Below are positions 9,069 through 17,837 of a DNA stretch of 64,000 nucleotides, one piece after another. The stretch spans positions 160,911-224,910 of the forward strand of contig JAJDAN010000048.1 of NCBI GenBank assembly GCA_029261855.1, read 5' to 3'. The position numbers and the translations under genes are program-made. The first letter of the stretch is position 1. The number at the start of each line of letters is the position of its first letter. The notes under the pieces are model-generated. The model saw nothing but the letters and a program-made list of their open reading frames with translations. It had not been told where the DNA came from and did not search any database. This DNA is from Deltaproteobacteria bacterium (GTDB lineage: Bacteria > Myxococcota_A > UBA9160 > UBA4427).

Positions 9069-11456
9069 TTGGAGGGGCTCCGCGTCGTCGTCGAGGCGCC
9101 CGGTGTGGCCGGGGCCTACTGCAGCAAGCTCTTCGCCGACGCCGGCGCCGACGTCGTGTTGCTCGAACCGCCCTCGGGTGACCCGCTGCGCTCCTGGTCG
9201 GCGAGTAGTGCCGCGCTTGGAAACGAGGAAGACGGCGCCCTGTTCCGCTACCTGAGCGCAGGCAAGCGCAGTGTCGTGGGGAGCATTGCGGATCCCGCCC
9301 CAGAGGTCGCCGCACTGCTCGCGGGATCGGACCTGTTGATCGAGGGCCTGGCCCCGGACGATCTGGACCGCACCCGACTCCGCGAGCGGCTTCCGGGCCT
9401 GGTGGTCCTGTCCATCACGCCTTTCGGGCTCACCGGGCCGATGGCCGGGCGTCCGGCGACGGACTTCACACTCCAGGCGGAAGCCGGATCCATCGGCGCG
9501 CGCGGTCGTCCCGGTGCGACTCCCTTTCAGGCGGGCGGCGACATCGTCTCCTGGACGGGGGGCTGCTTTGCGGCGGTGCCGGCCCTGGCTGCGGTCCGTC
9601 GTGCGCGGGCGACCGGCGTCGGCGAGCACATCGACTTCGCGCTGCTGGAAGCGACGGCGCTGGTCACCAACTGCTACCTGGACCTGATGTGGGGGATCCT
9701 CGGGCGTCCCCCGGTTGCAGGGGCCTTCCCGAACCTCGAGACACCCTCCATCGAACCGACCCGGGACGGCTTCGTCGGGTTCACCACCTACTCGGCGCAG
9801 CAGCTGTCGGACTTCCTGCTCTTGATCGAGCGGCCGGACCTGCGGGAGAGCGGCGAGTTCGATGCCTTCGTAGGGCGGTTGTCCCGTCTCGACGACTGGG
9901 AGCGGGTCGTTCACAGCTACACGAAGGAACACTCGACGGCGGAGATCATCGAGCTCGCCCAGCTGCTTCGGATCCCGGTGGCGCCGATCTGCAATGGCGC
10001 CACCGCCCCGTTGCACGAGCAGTCGCGGGCCCGGGGAAGTTTCGCCGAAGATCCGTCGGGTGGCTTCACCCGGCCGCTCCCACCCTATCGCATCGACGGA
10101 CAGCGACCGGGCGCACCGCGGCGGTCGCCCCGACTGGGCGAGCACGCCGGTGCGATTGCGTGGTCCGCGCGAGAGCCGGTCTCCCCGTCGAACCGGAATG
10201 AGCCGCCCGCGTTGCCTCTTGCCGGCATGCGGATCGTCGATGCGACGGCCTGGTGGGCGGGCCCCATCGCCACCCAGCTGCTCGCGTCCCTCGGTGCCGA
10301 CGTCATTCACGTGGAGTCGGTCCAGAGAATGGATGGCGCCCGATCCGTGGGCGGGACCTTCGCCGCACAGCACGCGGACTGGTGGGAATGCAGCTTCATC
10401 TTCTTGTCCGCCAATTCGAACAAGCGGGGCATCACCCTCGATCTCTCCCAGCCGAAGGGCGTCGAGATATTCGAGTCTCTGATCGCCGGCGCTGATGCCC
10501 TGGTCGAGAACTTCAGTCCCCGGGTCATGGACGGCTTCGGGGTGTCGTGGGAGCGCGTGCAGACGTTGAACCCGCGCTGCCACTACGTCCGCATGCCGGC
10601 CTTCGGTCTGGACGGGCCCTGGAGCGAGCACGTCGGTTTCGCGGCCACCATGGAGCAGATGTCCGGGCTGTCCTGGCTGACCGGGCACCGCGAGGACCAG
10701 CCGCGAATCCAGCGGGGCCCCTGCGATCCGATCGCGGGGATGCATGCGGCCTTCGCGCTGCTGGTGGCCATGGCGGAACGCGAGCGCAGCGGGCGCGGCC
10801 ATTTCGTCGAATGCTCGATGCTCGAGGCCGCGCTCAACGTGACCGCAGAGCAGGTCGTCGAGCATTCGGCCTACGGACATCTGATGAGCCGGCAAGGAAA
10901 CCGGAGTCCGATTGCAGCGCCGCAGGGCCTCTATGCCTGCCGCGGACATCACGTGTCCGACGACCCCCGCTGGCTGGCGCTGTCCGTGGCCACGACCTCC
11001 CAATGGCAGGCCCTCCTCGCGTGGTTGGGGAACCCGGCTTGGGGCGCGGACATCGACGGGGCGCTGTCATCTCGCCGGGACCGGCAGGACGAGATCGACG
11101 CTGCGTTGTCCGCGGTATTCGCCGAGCGTGACCGCGACGACTGCGTCGACGACCTCATCGCGCACGGCATCCCGGCCGCCCGAGTCGTCGATCCGCGCAC
11201 GCTCGCGGATCATCCACAGCTGGCGTCGCGCGGCTTCCTCGAGCCCCTCGAGCACGCGGTGGTTGGCCGGCAGCAGACGATGGGAGCGCCGTTCCGCTTC
11301 GCGAGCGTCTCTCGCTGGCTCGGGCGTGCGGCTCCCCGGCTGGGGGAGCACACGGAAGAGATCCTGGGCGAACTGGGCTACGGCCCGGCCGAGATCGACG
11401 CGTTGGCAGCCGAACGCGTGATCGGAAGCTGGCCCGATGGGGTCCCACGTCCCTGA
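9069..11456 (+). CDS. Fused double CaiB/BaiF (type III) CoA-transferase
   Basis: Cytoplasmic CoA-transferase or racemase-like protein of 795 residues made of two complete family III domains in one chain: domain 1 about 1-370 (VVVEAPGVAGAYCSKLFADA) and domain 2 about 378-790 (GMRIVDATAWWAGPIATQLL). Family members move CoA between carboxylic acids through an aspartyl-CoA intermediate. The aspartate position is kept in domain 1 (D189 in EHIDFALLEA) but reads Glu in domain 2 (E581 in GHFVECSMLEA), so the halves are probably not equivalent. The start is TTG 9069, 11 bases after the M14 gene; no ATG is available nearby. Single-domain members are about 400 residues. The substrate is unknown. Confidence 0.85.
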   Translation: MEGLRVVVEAPGVAGAYCSKLFADAGADVVLLEPPSGDPLRSWSASSAALGNEEDGALFRYLSAGKRSVVGSIADPAPEVAALLAGSDLLIEGLAPDDLDRTRLRERLPGLVVLSITPFGLTGPMAGRPATDFTLQAEAGSIGARGRPGATPFQAGGDIVSWTGGCFAAVPALAAVRRARATGVGEHIDFALLEATALVTNCYLDLMWGILGRPPVAGAFPNLETPSIEPTRDGFVGFTTYSAQQLSDFLLLIERPDLRESGEFDAFVGRLSRLDDWERVVHSYTKEHSTAEIIELAQLLRIPVAPICNGATAPLHEQSRARGSFAEDPSGGFTRPLPPYRIDGQRPGAPRRSPRLGEHAGAIAWSAREPVSPSNRNEPPALPLAGMRIVDATAWWAGPIATQLLASLGADVIHVESVQRMDGARSVGGTFAAQHADWWECSFIFLSANSNKRGITLDLSQPKGVEIFESLIAGADALVENFSPRVMDGFGVSWERVQTLNPRCHYVRMPAFGLDGPWSEHVGFAATMEQMSGLSWLTGHREDQPRIQRGPCDPIAGMHAAFALLVAMAERERSGRGHFVECSMLEAALNVTAEQVVEHSAYGHLMSRQGNRSPIAAPQGLYACRGHHVSDDPRWLALSVATTSQWQALLAWLGNPAWGADIDGALSSRRDRQDEIDAALSAVFAERDRDDCVDDLIAHGIPAARVVDPRTLADHPQLASRGFLEPLEHAVVGRQQTMGAPFRFASVSRWLGRAAPRLGEHTEEILGELGYGPAEIDALAAERVIGSWPDGVPRP

Positions 11457-11503
11457 GAGCGGACTTCGAGACACCGCCGAATGTTGGCCCGAGTCGGCTC
11501 GTG

Positions 11504-11509
11504 TATCGT
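11504..11509 (+). promoter_or_regulatory. -10-like TATCGT, leaderless spacing
   Basis: TATCGT ends 8 bases before the ATG at 11518 and no Shine-Dalgarno sequence is present. It is one of a set of TANNNT hexamers placed where a leaderless transcript would need its -10 element. Confidence 0.45.
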
Positions 11510-11517
11510 GGCCAGCC

Positions 11518-13155
11518 ATGAGCGTCGCGTCACATATGCCGCCGTCTCGAGCCCCGGCCGAAGCCGTGCGAGCACAGCTGGCCCACATCCTCGACGGAAC
11601 GAAGCTGCAGGCTTCGCCTCGCCTGCGGCGGCTGCTCTGCTATCTGGTCGAGGAGACGCTTGCCGGCCGCGGCGAGCAGCTGAATCAGTACCGGATCGCG
11701 ATCGACGTCTTCGACCGCAACGAGAGCTTCGACCCGGCGACGGACGCCTCTGTCCGAGTCGAGGCCGGGAAGCTCCGCCGCTCCCTCCGCCTCTACTATC
11801 TGACCGAGGGACGGGACGACGATCTCCAGATCGAGCTGGTCAAGGGCAGCTACGCCCCGGTGTTCACCGGGCGGGTCGGCGACGAAGCCGGGTCCGCGGA
11901 CTCGTCGGATGCACGCGGTCGTGAGCGCGACGTGCGGCCCCCTGTGTTGCGGGTCGACTCCGTCCGATGTCCCGACGACGACCCGTCCCTCGCCCAGCTC
12001 GCCGGGAGCTTGAACGAAGAGCTGATGGTGGCTCTCGCACGCTTCTCCCACATTCGGGTCGTGCGAGAGGCTCCCGGTCGGCCCGACGCCCCCTGCGCGT
12101 CGCTCATCGGTACCCTGCGACGCTGCGAGGGCGCCGTTCGCTTTACCGTCCGGATCGAGGAAGCGGGCTCGTCCGTGCAGTCCTGGGCCGACGCGGTGGA
12201 CGTGCCCCTCGAATCCCTCGACCCGAAGGCGATGGCCGAACGCGTGGTCGCGCGGGTCGCCGAGTTCGACGGCGCACTCACCCGCAGCTTGATGTCCCTG
12301 GCAACCGGTTCTTCGGGCGAGGACGAGTTCACCGCGACGATGCTCTTCAACCACTACCTGCGGAGCTTCACCAAGGACGCCTATTGGCAGGCTCGGCGTG
12401 CACTCGAGGCCGCGGTTCGCAGCGAACAGGAATCGGCTCCGTTGACGGCGATGTTGGCGGACGTGTATCGAGGCGGCTACGTGCACGGCTTCGACACGGA
12501 CACGAGGCTGCTCGAGCAGGGCGCAGAGCTTGCGCGTCGCAGCGTGGCGCTCGACGGAAGCTGCGCCACGGCACGCCTGTCCCTCGCCTATACACGCCTG
12601 GCCGAGCACCGTAACGACGCGGCGGTCCGACAGGCCGAGTTCGTCCTCGGTCTGCCCAGCGGGACGGCGCGGGGCGACGCCGGGCTGGTGCTGTTCCTGG
12701 CCGGTGAGCGCGAGCGCGGGCTCTCGGAAATCCGGAGCTCGGTCGAGAGCCTCGATGCGTTTCCCGGCTGGTTCCGTCATGCCTTCTTCCTCGATCGCTA
12801 TCTCGGCGGAGACTTCGAGCGCGCCCTCGAGGAAGCCGAGGAGATCGGGATGCCCCAGCTGCTCTGGGACCCCCTCGACCGGGCGGCGGCTCTGGGCATG
12901 CTCGGGGAGGTGGACCGCGCGGGCGCGGCGATCGACGAGCTGCTCGCACTGCGTCCGGATTTCGAGGCCCGCGGCCATCTCTACGTGTCGTTCTTCACGC
13001 CCCAGCAGGACGTCGCGGATGCGCTCTTCAGCGGTCTGCAGAAGGCGGGGCTCGCCGTAACGCGACGCGGGGTCGAGCGCGTTCCCGAACGCTACCCGGC
13101 GAAGCCGGTCACGCGTTCCAGGGTCCAGAAGAGGCCGACGACGCCGAGCGCATAG
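11518..13155 (+). CDS. wHTH-like / TolB-like / TPR protein lacking a cyclase domain
   Basis: 545 residues, no signal peptide. The N-terminal part (about 10-120: RLRRLLCYLVEETLAGRG, QYRIAIDVFDR, FDPATDASVRVEAGKLRRSL) is the conserved domain that usually precedes adenylate-cyclase or TPR regions in proteobacterial regulators. It is followed by a TolB-N-like segment (about 150-260, LAGSLNEELMVALARFSHIRVV) and helical TPR-type repeats (about 280-530). No nucleotide-cyclase catalytic motif is seen. A role as a signalling or scaffold protein is inference. The ATG at 11518 is favoured by the TATCGT hexamer just upstream. The 3' end overlaps the convergent hupE-like gene by 64 bases. Confidence 0.7.
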   Translation: MSVASHMPPSRAPAEAVRAQLAHILDGTKLQASPRLRRLLCYLVEETLAGRGEQLNQYRIAIDVFDRNESFDPATDASVRVEAGKLRRSLRLYYLTEGRDDDLQIELVKGSYAPVFTGRVGDEAGSADSSDARGRERDVRPPVLRVDSVRCPDDDPSLAQLAGSLNEELMVALARFSHIRVVREAPGRPDAPCASLIGTLRRCEGAVRFTVRIEEAGSSVQSWADAVDVPLESLDPKAMAERVVARVAEFDGALTRSLMSLATGSSGEDEFTATMLFNHYLRSFTKDAYWQARRALEAAVRSEQESAPLTAMLADVYRGGYVHGFDTDTRLLEQGAELARRSVALDGSCATARLSLAYTRLAEHRNDAAVRQAEFVLGLPSGTARGDAGLVLFLAGERERGLSEIRSSVESLDAFPGWFRHAFFLDRYLGGDFERALEEAEEIGMPQLLWDPLDRAAALGMLGEVDRAGAAIDELLALRPDFEARGHLYVSFFTPQQDVADALFSGLQKAGLAVTRRGVERVPERYPAKPVTRSRVQKRPTTPSA

Positions 13156-14126
13156 GCGGTCGCCGTCTGGACCTTCGCCAGGCGAATGCCGGCCCGCACG
13201 CCGGCCCGCTGGGGTGCGCGACGCAACCCGGCGACCACCCCGGCGACGAGGCCGAGGAACAGCAGCTGCCCGATCTCGACCCCAGCGTTGAAGCTCGCGA
13301 GCCCGAGCCAGAGTTCGGGACGGAGTACGCCAGCTTGGGAAAGCGCACTCGCGAAACCGAGGCCGTGAAGGAGCCCGAAGGCGCCGATGACGAAGGCGCC
13401 GTGGTGCCCGGGGCGACGCCCGCGTTGCAGCAGCACCGCTTCCCGGGCGAGGAAGGCGACGGACAGCGCGATGCACGCCTCGACGGGTGGAACCGGAATC
13501 TTCACCCAGCCCAGCGCGGCCAGGGACAGGGATGCGGAGTGTCCCAGCGTGAAGGCCGTCACGAGGCGCACCAGCTTCCATCCGGAAGCGAGCAGCCCGA
13601 GCGCCAGCACGAACGCCAGGTGGTCCCAGCCGAGCAGGATGTGCTCGACGCCGAGTAGCGCGTAGCTGCGCGCCGTGTCCAGGCGCGCCGGAGCCGCGGG
13701 ACCGAGCGCGGACAGGGGAATCGTGACGACCCCGCCCGCGCCGTTCTGGAAGAAGCGCCGCGCTTCGCGTCCGTCCGCCCAGTGTGCGATGACGAGGGCG
13801 CCGCTGCGGCCCCAGGGCAGGGCGATGGCGTCACCCGGGCCGAGCGCTGGCCCGCTGCAGTCGATGCGTGCGAGTAGCTCCACCCGAAGCGGCCCCCGCG
13901 CCGTCACGCCCAGGCTTTGGCTTTCGCAGCGGTCGGGTAGCTGCGGGGCGAGCCGATCCGGGTCGAATGGTTGCGTGACCGAGGCGCGCAGCTCGTAGCG
14001 TGCGTCTCCGAGCTCACGCAGCTCGACGCGAGCCAGGCCGAGGTCGTGTGCTCCCGCGTGGCCCGCGATCGCAAGCATCCACCCTGCGCAGCCGACGGCG
14101 AGCGCCGCCGCGCGTCGGAGTCTCAT
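13092..14126 (-). CDS. HupE/UreJ-family membrane protein (putative Ni/Co permease)
   Basis: 344 residues: a signal peptide (ends AGHAGAHD), an exported N-terminal domain (about 27-160) and about seven membrane helices. Family hallmarks are GVEHILLGWDHLAFVLALG, FTLGHSASLSLAALG, FGLLHGLGFASAL and FNAGVEIGQLLFLG, whose His, Asp and Glu residues are thought to handle metal in HupE/UreJ nickel permeases. It is the last gene of a minus-strand trio and overlaps the PPIase gene by 4 bases. Co-transcription with a metal-dependent ureohydrolase-family enzyme fits metal supply, but HupE homologues with this large N-terminal domain have not all been shown to carry nickel. Confidence 0.8.
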   Translation of the reverse strand: MRLRRAAALAVGCAGWMLAIAGHAGAHDLGLARVELRELGDARYELRASVTQPFDPDRLAPQLPDRCESQSLGVTARGPLRVELLARIDCSGPALGPGDAIALPWGRSGALVIAHWADGREARRFFQNGAGGVVTIPLSALGPAAPARLDTARSYALLGVEHILLGWDHLAFVLALGLLASGWKLVRLVTAFTLGHSASLSLAALGWVKIPVPPVEACIALSVAFLAREAVLLQRGRRPGHHGAFVIGAFGLLHGLGFASALSQAGVLRPELWLGLASFNAGVEIGQLLFLGLVAGVVAGLRRAPQRAGVRAGIRLAKVQTATAYALGVVGLFWTLERVTGFAG

Positions 14127-14950
14127 GGCGACGACTCGACGACGTAGCGATCTCGCAGGGGCGCGAACTCGGCGTCGAAGGCCTGACGGTCGCTCCGCTC
14201 CCGCCAGGTCTGACGCAGGGCGTCCTCGAGGGCCTCGCCGGGGAGAGCTTCCGCCTTTCCCCGGTCGACGATCCGCAGCCAGTGCTGGCCGCGCGCTGAC
14301 GCGTGCGGGCCACTCCAGGATCCGGGTGCGGTTGCCATGACGCGCGCGGCGAAGCCGTCGCCGAGCACGCTGGCGAGTTCTCGCTCGCTCATGCGCTCGA
14401 TTCGAGAGCCGAGCCAGAACGAGTCTCCCAGCTCGTCGGCGGGCCGCCCCTGGCGCAGCGCCGCGAGGACTGTTGCGTTCGACGTGGGCGGCGTCTCGAA
14501 GAAGACGTGCTCGAAGCTCACCCAGGCGGGTAGGCGGTAGCGTTCCGGTTCTTCTTCGAGCAGCCGGTCGAGGTCGGCGCGGCTGGGCGGCGAAGGCTCG
14601 CCCTCGAGCAGGAAGCGCATGGCCGCCGCGAGTCGCGCGCGCACGCGAGGGTCGTGCAGGTGGAGTCCGCGGGCTATCGCCTCGCGGACGAGGATCTCCT
14701 CCTCGACGAACGCGTCGACGAGACCCCGACGCTCGTGCTCGTCGAGCGCGCGGTCCAGTAGCAGCGCGCGGTTCTCGACGAGCGTCGAGACCACCTCGGG
14801 ATCGATGCGGATCCGCCGCCTCTCGGGCTCGCCGGTCCCGGCGTACAGTGCGAAGAGGGCGAGGGCAGGCATCGCGAACTGCACGAGGGGCTCGGCCAGC
14901 AGCCGTCGGCCCGGGGCCAGGCGTTGCTTGCGCGTCCTACTTGCCGTCAT
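14123..14950 (-). CDS. Membrane-anchored PpiC-like peptidyl-prolyl isomerase
   Basis: 275 residues; a single N-terminal membrane helix (about 24-42, LVQFAMPALALFALYAGTG) is followed by a SurA/PpiC-type helical chaperone region (EERLVDAF-like arm, about 60-130) and a parvulin-like domain (about 140-250; WVSFEHVFF, FWLGSRIERMSERELASVLG, WSGPHASARGQHWLRIVD). It probably helps fold exported proteins in the periplasm. It overlaps the start of the HupE gene (ATGA) and the end of the arginase-family gene by 14 bases. Its position between an exported metalloenzyme and a metal permease suggests a dedicated foldase; that is inference. Confidence 0.75.
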   Translation of the reverse strand: MTASRTRKQRLAPGRRLLAEPLVQFAMPALALFALYAGTGEPERRRIRIDPEVVSTLVENRALLLDRALDEHERRGLVDAFVEEEILVREAIARGLHLHDPRVRARLAAAMRFLLEGEPSPPSRADLDRLLEEEPERYRLPAWVSFEHVFFETPPTSNATVLAALRQGRPADELGDSFWLGSRIERMSERELASVLGDGFAARVMATAPGSWSGPHASARGQHWLRIVDRGKAEALPGEALEDALRQTWRERSDRQAFDAEFAPLRDRYVVESSP

Positions 14951-16262
14951 CGACGATCGTCGGGTTCAGCCAGCCGGGCTCTGTCAGCCCGTTCTTTCGC
15001 ATCGCCATGCCGTTCAGGCACTGACGCAGGATCGCCTTGCTGTTGAGCATCGTGATGTAGCCGGGGTCGGCGTCGGGCTTGATCTCGACGATCTCGACAC
15101 CGATGACGTTGGTCTCGGCGCACAGCCGGCGCATCAGCGGCAGGGTCTCGCGGATGGTCAGGCCGCCGGGCTCCGGTGTCGCCGTGCCCGGGATGTAGGC
15201 CGGGTCGACCGCGTCGACGTCGAACGAGATGAAGATGTACTCGTTGCCCTGCTTGGCCTCCGCGATGACGTCCTCCATCACCGGCTGCCAACCCCGGGCT
15301 TCGACCTCCGCCATCATGTGGTACCGGAGGCCCGCATCACGCGCCCACTTGAGGGTCTGCATGTCCGTGGAAGTCGGACCGCGCAGGCCGACCTGGATGA
15401 CGTCTTCGCCTTCGATGAGCCCGTCCTTGATCAGGGCGCGGATCGGGTTGCCGTGTGTGATGAAGTGGCCGAAGCCGACAGGCGCATAGTCGGCGTGTGC
15501 GTCGAAGTGGATGACCCCGACCTTGCCCTTGCCGTAGACATCCGTCATGGCCGCAACATCCGGATACATCAGCGAGTGGGCGCCGCCGATGATGATCGGG
15601 ATCGTGCGCTTGCCGCCTTCGATCTTCACCTCGGCGATCTCCCGGACCATCTTGCGGACCTCGGGGATCGATCGTTCCAGGTTCAGTGGCTCGATGGGTG
15701 CGTCGCCATAGTCGACGACGCTGAGCTCGTGCAACGCAGTGAGCCCGGAGTCGAGCTCCGGCATCGCGAGCGATCCCCACAGGTGGTAGACCTCCGACTT
15801 GTGCGGGTTGCGCATCTCCGTCGGTCCCCAGGTGCGCGCGCGCATGTCGCCGACGAGTTCGGCGCCCATGATCGCGATCTCGACGTTCCCCGCCTTCAGG
15901 TCCGCAGGGGTCAGTGCAACCGGCAGATGGAAGAAGGTCGGGATCCCGATCCACGGCACGTTGCCCGAGAAGCGCTGGACGTTGATGGGGCCAGGCTCGC
16001 GCTTGTCCTGGGAGAAATCGCGGAGCTTCTTCCAGACGTCGTAGCTGGGATCGTCGGGATTCAGGTGGACGATGGGCTCTTCCCCCTTCTCGATGGGCTC
16101 GATCTCGGCGGGCGAGTCGGCGGCGCCCATCACCTGGGCGATCGCGGCCCCCGGCGCCGTCAGGGCCAGGGCCACCCCGAGAGCCATCCCCAGGGCCATC
16201 AACGGAGCCGTCGAGACAACCTGCCGAACAGAAGCGGTGCGAGCCCACGATCCAAGGGTCAT
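14937..16262 (-). CDS. Exported arginase/agmatinase-family (ureohydrolase) enzyme
   Basis: 441 residues. ATG 16262 is chosen because AGAGGA lies 6 bases upstream, and it begins a good signal peptide ending APGAAIAQ; an in-frame ATG at 16289 has no such site. Binuclear-metal motifs are all present: GGAHSL (usual GGDHS, Asp replaced by Ala), HFDAHADYAP, and SFDVDAVDPAYIPGTATPEP. Family enzymes hydrolyse guanidino compounds (agmatine, arginine, guanidine, guanidinobutyrate) to urea using Mn, or Ni in guanidine hydrolase. Export is unusual for this family. It is first in a trio with a PPIase and a HupE-type permease. The substrate cannot be told from the sequence. Confidence 0.85.
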   Translation of the reverse strand: MTLGSWARTASVRQVVSTAPLMALGMALGVALALTAPGAAIAQVMGAADSPAEIEPIEKGEEPIVHLNPDDPSYDVWKKLRDFSQDKREPGPINVQRFSGNVPWIGIPTFFHLPVALTPADLKAGNVEIAIMGAELVGDMRARTWGPTEMRNPHKSEVYHLWGSLAMPELDSGLTALHELSVVDYGDAPIEPLNLERSIPEVRKMVREIAEVKIEGGKRTIPIIIGGAHSLMYPDVAAMTDVYGKGKVGVIHFDAHADYAPVGFGHFITHGNPIRALIKDGLIEGEDVIQVGLRGPTSTDMQTLKWARDAGLRYHMMAEVEARGWQPVMEDVIAEAKQGNEYIFISFDVDAVDPAYIPGTATPEPGGLTIRETLPLMRRLCAETNVIGVEIVEIKPDADPGYITMLNSKAILRQCLNGMAMRKNGLTEPGWLNPTIVDDGK

Positions 16263-16412
16263 GCTGGTTCCTCTCTTCTCGTCAGGCATGCGCGCCGACG
16301 GTGCCGGGCTGCACTCTCACCCGTCTGCCGTGGTACCCGCGATTCGACCCCCTCACAATGGATCCCGAGGTTGGTAACCGTTGGCCACCTTCCGCGAAGC
16401 CGGCTTCGAATC

Positions 16413-16418
16413 TACGGT
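16413..16418 (+). promoter_or_regulatory. -10-like TACGGT, leaderless spacing
   Basis: TACGGT ends 8 bases before the ATG at 16427. No Shine-Dalgarno sequence precedes that start. It belongs to the TANNNT set seen across the window. Confidence 0.45.
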
Positions 16419-16426
16419 CCGGGCCG

Positions 16427-17719
16427 ATGCCGCGAAGTGCCCACCGCGCGACGTGTCTGGCGCTCCTACTGGCGGCGTTGGCCCTCGCTGCCGCCTCGGG
16501 AGCCGCGGCCACGGACCCGGCGCGGGACACCGGTGACGCCCCGCAGGAAGAGGGCGTGGATCTGGGACTGCCCGAGGACGATGAGGCGGGCAAGCTCGAC
16601 TTCGACTACGGGCCGGTCGCGTCGTGGCTCGGCGCCCCCTTCGATCGCGTCCTGGGGCCGTACGACGCGCTACGCGACTATCTGCGTGAGGAGTGGAAGT
16701 TCGACTACGTCTGGTATTACAGCCCGGTCTTCCAGGCTGGGAGCCAGGGCCACCACGACACCACGGCGCACCACGAGATCAGCTTCATCGGCGACTGGAC
16801 GGTCCTCGAGAACGAGAAGTGGGGGAAGTCGGGAGTTCGCTGGTGGTACCTGCATCAGTACACCTACGGAAAGACGTCGACGTCGGAGTTCGGCCGAGCG
16901 GCAGGCTCCTCGACGTTCACCAACGGCGGGCCGGGTGACAGCGGCTCGACCGACGTGCTCGGGCTGCTGTGGTACGAGCACTGGCTGATCGACGAGAGCC
17001 TGGTGCTCGTCGCCGGCAAGCTCGATGCGCGGCAGTTGATCTCACGTCTGCGATACGTGGGCGATGATCGCCAGGACTTCATGAACCACTCGTTCTTCAA
17101 CAAGGTCGTGCAACCGGTTTTCGCGGTGCCCGCACTCGGCCTGTTTGCCTCCTACGAGACCGACCAGATGTGGGTCTCGCTGCTGATGAAGGACGGCGAT
17201 GGCCACGAGAAGGGCATCGACTTCAAGAGCGTCGACAACGGCAACTTCCAGTACGCGGGCGAGATGGGTTTCATCACGCAACCGCAGTCCCTGGGCGAGG
17301 GGCGCTACCGCTTCTCGGTCTTCCTCAACGACAAGACCCAGGGCTTCGAGCGCAGCGGCTGGGGGGCTGCGCTCGCCTTCGACCAGGACCTCGACGATCG
17401 CTACAGCCTCTTCTTGCGGGTCTCGCGCAGTGAAGACCAGGAGCGAACGCTCAAGACGATCGCCAGCACGGGACTCATCGTGCGCGGGGTAGGGCCCTGG
17501 GCCCAGGACACCATCGGCCTGGGCGTATCCTGGGGTGACCCGTCGAAGAGCGACCCTCGCAACGAGCGCGACCAGTACAGCCTCGAGGCTTTCTGGAACA
17601 TGAGAATCACCCAGCGAATCCAGTTCACCCCCGATCTGCAGTTCCTGATCCGGCCGTCGCGAGACCGCGGCAAGGACTTCGTGGCCGTGGGCGGCGGTCG
17701 CGTGTACATCCAGTTCTAG
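16427..17719 (+). CDS. OprB-like carbohydrate-selective porin
   Basis: Outer-membrane beta-barrel of 430 residues. A signal peptide (CLALLLAALALAAASGAAAT) is followed by alternating aromatic and polar strands typical of OprB (WYYSPVFQAGSQG, GLLWYEHWLIDESLVLVAGKL, VFAVPALGLFASYE, YQYSLEAFWNMRITQ-like end) and the C-terminal residue is Phe (GGGRVYIQF), the outer-membrane assembly signal. It likely allows passive uptake of sugars or other small solutes. ATG 16427 starts the signal peptide exactly; a longer in-frame reading from 16301 would add an implausible leader. It stands alone between the divergent arginase-family operon and the methyltransferase operon. Confidence 0.82.
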   Translation: MPRSAHRATCLALLLAALALAAASGAAATDPARDTGDAPQEEGVDLGLPEDDEAGKLDFDYGPVASWLGAPFDRVLGPYDALRDYLREEWKFDYVWYYSPVFQAGSQGHHDTTAHHEISFIGDWTVLENEKWGKSGVRWWYLHQYTYGKTSTSEFGRAAGSSTFTNGGPGDSGSTDVLGLLWYEHWLIDESLVLVAGKLDARQLISRLRYVGDDRQDFMNHSFFNKVVQPVFAVPALGLFASYETDQMWVSLLMKDGDGHEKGIDFKSVDNGNFQYAGEMGFITQPQSLGEGRYRFSVFLNDKTQGFERSGWGAALAFDQDLDDRYSLFLRVSRSEDQERTLKTIASTGLIVRGVGPWAQDTIGLGVSWGDPSKSDPRNERDQYSLEAFWNMRITQRIQFTPDLQFLIRPSRDRGKDFVAVGGGRVYIQF

Positions 17720-17739
17720 GCCGAGTGCTCGTAACCTGA

Positions 17740-17758
17740 TGTAAATGAAGGGTTTACA
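17740..17758. promoter_or_regulatory. Candidate operator TGTAAA-N7-TTTACA
   Basis: A perfect 6-7-6 inverted repeat in an AT-rich gap, about 80 bases before the methyltransferase start. A further TGTAAA half lies at 17805-17810. The operon ends with a TetR-family gene, so this may be its binding site; binding is inference. Confidence 0.5.
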
Positions 17759-17784
17759 ACTGCGTGATTTCGCCGGATATTTAA

Positions 17785-17812
17785 TTGACTGACTGAGTCG
17801 GTTATGTAAACT
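17785..17812 (+). promoter_or_regulatory. Promoter TTGACT-N16-TAAACT with an overlapping palindrome
   Basis: A -35-like TTGACT (17785-17790) and -10-like TAAACT (17807-17812) are 16 bases apart. The near-palindrome ACTGACTGAGTCGGT (17788-17802, 6 of 7 pairs) covers the -35 edge and spacer, a typical repressor position. A strong AGGAGG follows at 17827-17832 before ATG 17838. Confidence 0.5.
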
Positions 17813-17837
17813 CGGACTCCGAATCAGGAGGCCCGAA

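Noticed and set aside
8742..11003. 753-residue minus-strand open frame
   Set aside because: Antisense to the CoA-transferase fusion, no recognisable domain and strongly biased composition.
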